Shown here: positions 19,365 through 24,078 of the stretch, in pieces
Layout: each line of letters begins with the position of its first letter
Numbering within the stretch: the first letter of the stretch is position 1
From: Elysia marginata
Lineage: Eukaryota > Mollusca > Gastropoda > Plakobranchidae
Direction: 5' to 3'
Length of the DNA: 24,078 nt
Assembly (NCBI GenBank): GCA_019649035.1
Contig: BMAT01005902.1
Coordinates: 342,700-366,777 of the forward strand
Notes under the pieces: generated by a model
Told to the model about the DNA's origin: nothing
The model's database searches: none
Seen by the model: the letters and a program-made list of their open reading frames with translations, nothing else
Made by a program: the position numbers and the translations under genes

Positions 19365-20240
19365 TATTTCCCCAGATTATGTTTGTTGATCCAGGCTACC
19401 AGGTTTTCATCAGCATTATGGACTGTTGCGTATGCACCGTCTAGTTTTGTAACTAGGCAGTTTAAAACAATGTGATCTGTTGTTTCAAGAACCTTGCTAC
19501 ATTGTTTCATTTTGGCACTTTAGAGAGCCTTTCAGTTTCCACTTGTGCATCATATAGGCGGTCTTTGCATGTCTTGTACGAAGTCGGTTGGTTCTCACCC
19601 AGTGATTTCTTTTTAAAGTTGTGAAGCTAAGAAGAGGTTGGGTTGGATTGATAATTAAACTTCCACCTGTTGGGAATTTATTTTCCCATTCTTTCCTCCA
19701 TTCCTCTACTGCATTAAAGTTTTTAATCTTTGCATTGCAGAAGTGCTTTCTTGACCTCAGTCTATTTTTGTTGTTGGGGCTATCTTGTTTGAGGGGTATG
19801 TTGTCTGCCATGTCCTCGATTCTTTTGATTACCCGAGTATTTTCTGTGTCGCATCTTCTCTTCTGAAGTGGGGAGATGCAATTGAGCTTATGGTAGGAGT
19901 CCGTTGGGTCGGCGTTGATTTGAGACAGCCACCTTTCGTTCTCATTGATTCACGCAGTTTAACATCAACCAGTTTGGTGTTCGGGCTTCTGGTGCACACA
20001 AGAGCGCAATGTTCACCTGCACTGTAACACAGGTGGGGGGGGGGGGTGAGAAGTGAGACGGATCAAGTACTATGGGGGCTTCTCGAGACATTGGGAAGGA
20101 TGTTCGGTCATTTTGTTTATGCCTTGCGGTGCGATCCAAAATGTTTCTTTGTTTTGTGGAGGTTTATCATGTCTGCTCTTTTTAATTGGTCGATAGGTGT
20201 GACTCGAAGGGGGTTGATGTAATATTGTACTATTGGGCTA
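19365..20240 (-). mobile_element. Third LINE remnant: C-terminal end of ORF2 (- strand)
   Basis: The - strand frame at 19811-19497 encodes RLRSRKHFCNAKIKNFNAVEEW, then HWVRTNRLRTRHAKTAYMMHKWKLKGSL. After a frame change it continues as ETTDHIVLNCLVTKLDG and ENLVAWINKHNLGK before a stop near 19365. The pattern W.R.NR.RT.HA(K).......HKW...(C.C) followed by (Q/E)T.DHIV..C is the zinc-knuckle-like C-terminus found in many invertebrate LINE ORF2 proteins. Weaker traces upstream (PNWLMLN; INPLRVTPIDQLK) suggest the remnant extends to about 20240. A G12 run (20035-20046) interrupts it. Confidence 0.75.
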
Positions 20241-20790
20241 AATTAAAGTAAAGGCTGTGAAGGCCGACTGCGTTACCTCTCTGGTTGTTGATGTTAGATC
20301 TGTGTGTGTTAAAGCGTTTCCATAGTGCTTGTGATGTGAGAGCTACGTAATGTTTCTAGCATTTTGTGCATGTGATGAGATTATGATGTTTTGTGAGTAG
20401 TACGAACAGTTGTGTAAGATGTTGTAAGATTTGCCTATGACAGTCGATGTGAATTTGGATGTGGCGGTGATTAGTCTGCATGTCAGGCAGCGACGAATGT
20501 TACAGGGTCTGCTGCCACATGTGTCTGTGTGTGTGTGCTTTTTCTATGCAGGCATGGACAAGTGAGTCCCAAAGATTTTATTGGTCTGCGTCAGGCTGTC
20601 ACGAGGAGGTGGGGTATCGCTCTACTGTATCTATGTATGGAGAATGGGGAAATATTTTTTAAGGATGGAAGAAATGTTAAGAAGTGGCGGGCTCCAGCAG
20701 ACTGTATGTGATGACAAATGGCATTCTTTTTGTTTGTGTCACCGGCAAGTGGCGTCTCTGTATAGCTGTAAATCTGGTTGTTTGTCTGGC
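20241..20790. other. Unassigned stretch with a weak exon-like segment
   Basis: A (TG)n run near 20527-20539 is followed by TTTTTCTATGCAG (ends about 20551), which looks like a 3' splice site, and GTATGT at 20704-20709 could be a donor. One frame between them is open (SPKDFIGLRQAVTRRWGIAL). Another frame carries GGLQQTVCDDKWHSFCL, vaguely like a laminin-G strand. Neither is convincing; no gene is called. Confidence 0.25.
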
Positions 20791-20817
20791 TTTTTTTTTT
20801 TTTTTTTTTTTTTTTTT
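20791..20817 (-). repeat. T27 run (poly-A on the - strand)
   Basis: 27 uninterrupted T. It could be the poly-A tail of a - strand retrocopy whose body would lie at 20818 and higher, but no body was recognised and no target duplication is evident. It may be a simple homopolymer. Confidence 0.85.
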
Positions 20818-21699
20818 GCATCTTGGACGTCACGTCTCTTGATGTGGTCCGTGAGTGCTCTAAGTCTTCGGAAAGTTCATGACATCAACAGCAGTGGTCC
20901 TCTCCCTGTAGACACCATATTGACTATTGTGTATTATGGAGTACGTCAGCATCAGCTATCTAGTCAATGCCCAACAGCAGTCCCTTGAACGAACTTGGAT
21001 ATAAAGGCTTTCACCATTATGCCTGACACATGTATTTCGAATTGATAAGAAACGTGACCACGATTCAATAAACCCGCGTACTTGTATTAGGTAGGCCTAT
21101 TACAAACTAAATTTTGAACCACTTCAAAATCTGTTGTAGATGACATTGTTAGGCAGATATTTAGGCTACCCTCACACACTTTTTCCGCGAGCGAGCCCGC
21201 AAGAAAAGAGAAAGGGGTTTTACAATCGAAACAAACCTGGCACACTGCCTTTTTTCATTTGATCGTTAAGTTAAAACTGATGTATGATATCAACATGTGA
21301 GCAATAGGGAATAAATAAGGAGATTGTTTAAATATGCAAAAAAAATAATCTAAGTTCAAACATCATCATTGACAATTATTAATGATGACATGATGCTTTT
21401 GTACTTTGATAATTATAATCGTACAGGTAGTAATGTTGATGAATTATAGCCTAATGATGATGATGATGAATTGAATATATTTTTACAGCAGTGTCCTATT
21501 TCGTTTGACCGTTAAATATAAACGGGTTATCTTTGGATAATGGAACATCTGAAAACAAATTTTTAAAAAATACATAAATTGAAAAGCATTTGTAAGTTGA
21601 GCAGTATTATAAGCATTTTTTGTGCATATATATGCATTCTTATATTTAGTAACATTGTTATTAAGCTATATAAACCATAAGAGAGATTATGCTGCTGCT
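20818..21699. other. Intergenic stretch, nothing identified
   Basis: Contains a short CG-rich patch near 21185-21200 and scattered GAT words (for example 21455-21468). No coding match. Confidence 0.6.
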
Positions 21700-21785
21700 G
21701 TTGATGTTGATTATGATGATGATGGTGATGATGTAGATGATGATGATGATGAGGATGAAGATGATGAAAATGATAATGAAATAAA
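21700..21785 (+). repeat. Imperfect (GAT)n microsatellite
   Basis: A TGCTGCTGCTG stretch runs into GAT triplets with GGT, GAG, GAA and TAG variants. On the - strand it generates a spurious His-rich open frame (21563-21916). Confidence 0.9.
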
Positions 21786-22070
21786 AGCCTAATGAAAATT
21801 ACAAATGAAATGATGATGACGGATATGCCTTTAATATTGAGGACAACAATAATGGAAAAATGATTACTTACTGAACTAAAAACATCAATTACAATTACCA
21901 CACAATCTAATAGCAATGCTCAAGATTACTTTGCTAGGAATTTAATGTTTGTTGTTCCACACAACGGATTCCCCCATAAAATGCGATCCAACCATCTATA
22001 TAAATAAACCCTAAGATGGAATAAGAGCCAACCATACAGCTAAAAATAACCAAACACTGAACTGCTCGTT
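21786..22070. other. Intergenic stretch, nothing identified
   Basis: AT-rich with no repeat or coding match; it borders the possible promoter on the right. Confidence 0.55.
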
Positions 22071-22071
22071 G

Positions 22072-22081
22072 TGCGCATGCG
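22072..22081. promoter_or_regulatory. NRF1-like palindrome TGCGCATGCG
   Basis: Matches the core of the NRF1 consensus (YGCGCAYGCGC). Such sites are frequent in housekeeping promoters of animals. Function is inferred from the sequence only. Confidence 0.4.
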
Positions 22082-22341
22082 TTAGTATCTTTGTTATCAT
22101 GCCCTGTTGATAAACTTTCTTTTAGCAAAAATTGAGTCGAAAATCTTCATTGCGTGGTACAGAGTAATAAGTGCATTAAACTTTTTAAACACGAAAATTT
22201 CCAAAAACTTTTAGGTGAAACAGATAGGCTTGATACACTTGATAGACTCAGATCATTAGACCAATTTTCTATGTATACCATGGGTTTGGCATCGATTTGA
22301 TTTTTACAAGACTTGCCAAGTCTAGGTTGTGTTTCTTATTA

Positions 22342-22350
22342 ACCGGAAGT
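22342..22350 (+). promoter_or_regulatory. ETS-like site ACCGGAAGT
   Basis: Perfect match to the ETS/GABPA core consensus (RCCGGAAGT). It lies 47 bp upstream of a strong donor-like GTAAGT (22398-22403) and 261 bp after an NRF1-like site. Together they resemble a compact TATA-less promoter followed by a short non-coding first exon on the + strand. Confidence 0.35.
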
Positions 22351-22483
22351 AGTAGTCTTTGTTTTTTGCCGTGAAACGGTGAAATCATCAAATCAATGTA
22401 AGTTCCCTTAGTGCTGTAAGCTTCTAAAATAGATAAAACATTGATATGAAGGTCTTGGTAAGATTTAAACATTCAATTATAGA

Positions 22484-22765
22484 TTCATCTAGATCACTCC
22501 TACCCAGTAACGCTCCTTATCGAATCAAAGTCTATTTAGAATCTAGATAGATCTAGATCAACATCAAGTCTCAAGATCTAGAATCTAGATCTAGTCTATA
22601 AGTAGAAATCTACTCTAGTCCAAGTCTAATCTAAATCTAGATTACTGATTAGAATTCTCTAGATCGACTCCCTAGATTTTAGTACAACTGGGTCTTCAAT
22701 TCAAAACTTTCTATATTTAGAGCGGAAAAGGGTGTCCCACAATGGAAGATAGATCTAGATCTATA
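22484..22765. repeat. AGATCT/TCTAGA-rich palindromic low-complexity patch
   Basis: Dense overlapping TCTAGA, AGATCT and CTAGAT words (for example AGATAGATCTAGATC and GATCTAGAATCTAGATCTAG) without a fixed period. Because the hexamers are self-complementary, both strands look alike. Confidence 0.85.
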
Positions 22766-23030
22766 TCCCAGTTTGTGGATTCAGAGTGATTATTCCGGAT
22801 GGGAATAAAACTTTTTCATTATTCACACCCCCCTTAGGATTAGCCCACCTTAGTTCTCTTGAATGCATCCCCCTTCACACAAAACACTAGAGCTGGGGTG
22901 TGTCCGCGGGAATGATACTAACTCGTAGCTCCCAACGAGCTGGTATAGAGAGCCATTCCCTAGTGGCTGACAGTCTCGTATCCGCTAGGCAATTCAGCAC
23001 CATTCTCTACATTCAGGGAATCATGAGAAG

Positions 23031-23093
23031 CCAATCAGAGGCTGGTATTCCGCTTGGTCGACTTTTCGTCCAATCAGAGGCTGGTATTCCGCT
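23031..23093 (+). repeat. Two 24-bp direct repeats with CCAAT boxes, period 39
   Basis: CCAATCAGAGGCTGGTATTC followed by CGCT occurs at 23031-23054 and 23070-23093, identical. Each begins with CCAATCAG, a good NF-Y/CCAAT box. Spacing of 39 bp is close to four helical turns. Confidence 0.85.
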
Positions 23094-23187
23094 CCCTCAT
23101 ACAACTTGAAGAAAGAGAGGGAAATTGCTGGCACCGCAGAGGCGCAGACAGCAATCACCGATTAGCGCCAGGGCTTGAAATAGACAG

Positions 23188-23272
23188 CGGCAATTTGCCT
23201 TGGTGCCCTTGCAATTTGCCGTAATGCCCTCGAAATCAGAGGGTCAACCGCGGCAATTTTTGCCGTGCCCTT
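23188..23272. repeat. Iterated CAATTTGCC palindrome cluster
   Basis: GGCAATTTGCC (23189-23199), CAATTTGCC (23212-23220) and CGGCAATTTTTGCCG (23251-23265) are each followed by a TGCCCT-like word. Between them, CCCTC/GAGGG (23227-23231, 23239-23243) can form a stem with a 7-base loop. Likely part of a dispersed repeat; family unknown. Confidence 0.6.
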
Positions 23273-23369
23273 GTTTTGTTTTGTTGAAAATATAATATAC
23301 CGTTAATTACATTTATCGGGTGACAAACAAAAACGGTGCCGACCATCAATTAAGTCGAAGTACAATAGG

Positions 23370-23640
23370 CTTTTATAACGTGGTCTTCCGTTGAGACAGG
23401 GTTCGGTCTCGCGCCGTGTCTTGTGCCCTCATCATCAGTTCCGACCTTGACCTATCGTCCGTCGGCTAGACCCGCGGTGAGCGTCTGAGCGAAGTTTCAC
23501 GAATGCAGTAAGATAGTGGTAACGCATAGATCTAAAGCCTACTGTCTTGAGTGTCTTAATCTATGTGTTCCCACACACGCGTTTTATCGATCGATGCAAA
23601 GTGTCGCCGACGCACAGTGATGGTGGGTAGGGGGAGAGTT
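23370..23640. other. CpG-enriched segment
   Basis: By eye about two dozen CpG in some 250 bp, far denser than the rest of the window. It lies to the right of the NRF1, ETS and CCAAT motifs. It could belong to a promoter or to an unmethylated 5' gene end. No coding frame is recognised. Confidence 0.45.
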
Positions 23641-24062
23641 TGCAATAATTATAGGTCTACAAGCGAGCAGTAATGAATGAAAGTCTGTTACCAGCTGGAC
23701 GGGGAATTCCTTGGAAATGGCAAGGGCCGTAACGCATCTCAAAGTTTTGCGCGTTTTGTTTTACACAAAATTTTCTACAATCATTTTGTGCTACACGGAC
23801 CAAGGGCCACTTTACCGCGAAAACAAACGAAGGGATCTGGGTCAAAGCACCGAAAATGGCGAGAAATTTGATGCATTTTTCATTAAATGCTAAGATTTGA
23901 TACAATAAAGATCTACGTGTACTTCATACGAGTACCGTATTAATGAGCTCAAATAACTAACCATATCAATATTGGGCTACTAACGGAGATCCGTTTGTAT
24001 ACAAGAGCTCTAGATCTAGTCATATTATACCTGTGTACTGCTGTGAGTATGAGTGTTGGAAT
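23641..24062. other. Unassigned right end of the window
   Basis: Short overlapping open frames on both strands (23657-23905) match no family. The window ends in G16 (24063-24078). Confidence 0.5.
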
Positions 24063-24078
24063 GGGGGGGGGGGGGGGG
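24063..24078 (+). repeat. Terminal G16 run at the window edge
   Basis: Uninterrupted G to the last base; the first six bases of the window are also G. Confidence 0.95.

Noticed and set aside
21563-21916. His-rich protein on the - strand
   Set aside because: The His run comes from the imperfect (GAT)n microsatellite read on the opposite strand; no start context, domain or splicing supports a gene.
22900-23109. Coding gene with repeated QSEAGIPL
   Set aside because: The peptide repeat just reflects the 39-bp DNA repeat carrying CCAAT boxes; the frame is short and unlike any family.
23657-23905. Gene at the right end of the window
   Set aside because: Three overlapping short frames on both strands, none with recognisable motifs; chance in a less AT-rich stretch.
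1-24078. CRISPR array, bacterial operon or integrated phage
   Set aside because: No regularly spaced repeats, no ribosome-binding-site-led gene runs; the window is typical animal DNA.

Overview
The window is nuclear DNA from an animal. Its one clear host gene is split by GT-AG introns, the rest is AT-rich with tRNA-derived SINE, LINE and DNA-transposon debris, and there is no bacterial gene organisation. A lophotrochozoan, most likely a mollusc and perhaps a heterobranch gastropod, is my best guess. It rests on the style of the repeats (AGATCT/TCTAGA-rich patches, many ACATGTA palindromes, TAGGCCTAT words, a tRNA-SINE with a TTTA tail) and on the divergence of the gene from the vertebrate form. 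That guess is inference only.

Left third (about 1-9,770, + strand): a complete gigaxonin (GAN) orthologue. Six coding exons (760-953, 2927-3092, 4340-4503, 5786-6145, 7057-7190, 7916-8766) join in frame to a 622-residue BTB-BACK-Kelch protein with six recognisable blades. All five introns are GT-AG, and the phases 2, 0, 2, 2, 1 agree at every junction. The introns hold a tRNA-derived SINE (intron 1) and two copies of one ~205-bp repeat of unknown origin (introns 3 and 4). The 3' UTR carries a degenerate tandem repeat and two AATAAA signals.

Middle (about 9,770-15,000): gene-free AT-rich DNA with two non-autonomous DNA transposons of almost the same length (823 and ~822 bp). Both have pogo-like CAGTG termini and iterated subterminal motifs. 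There is an assembly gap of 70 N after a T run, and an 18-bp G run.

Right-middle (about 15,000-20,300): a LINE graveyard. A 140-bp perfect direct repeat brackets a 345-bp mosaic insert, of which 187 bp is an almost exact copy of the LINE lying 1.56 kb downstream. Next come a CR1-like LINE 3' end (- strand), a broken reverse-transcriptase LINE (+ strand) abutting it, and the C-terminal end of a third LINE (- strand).

Right end (about 20,300-24,078): a long T run, GAT microsatellites, an AGATCT-rich palindromic patch, and a stretch with NRF1-like, ETS-like and CCAAT motifs, a good splice donor and raised CpG. The last may be the promoter side of another gene whose coding part is not in the window. 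The window begins and ends in G runs, so it is probably a whole contig broken at G homopolymers. I see no CRISPR array, no LTR element and no clearly new biological system. The mosaic duplication, the paired intronic repeat and the possible promoter are the parts most worth a second look.
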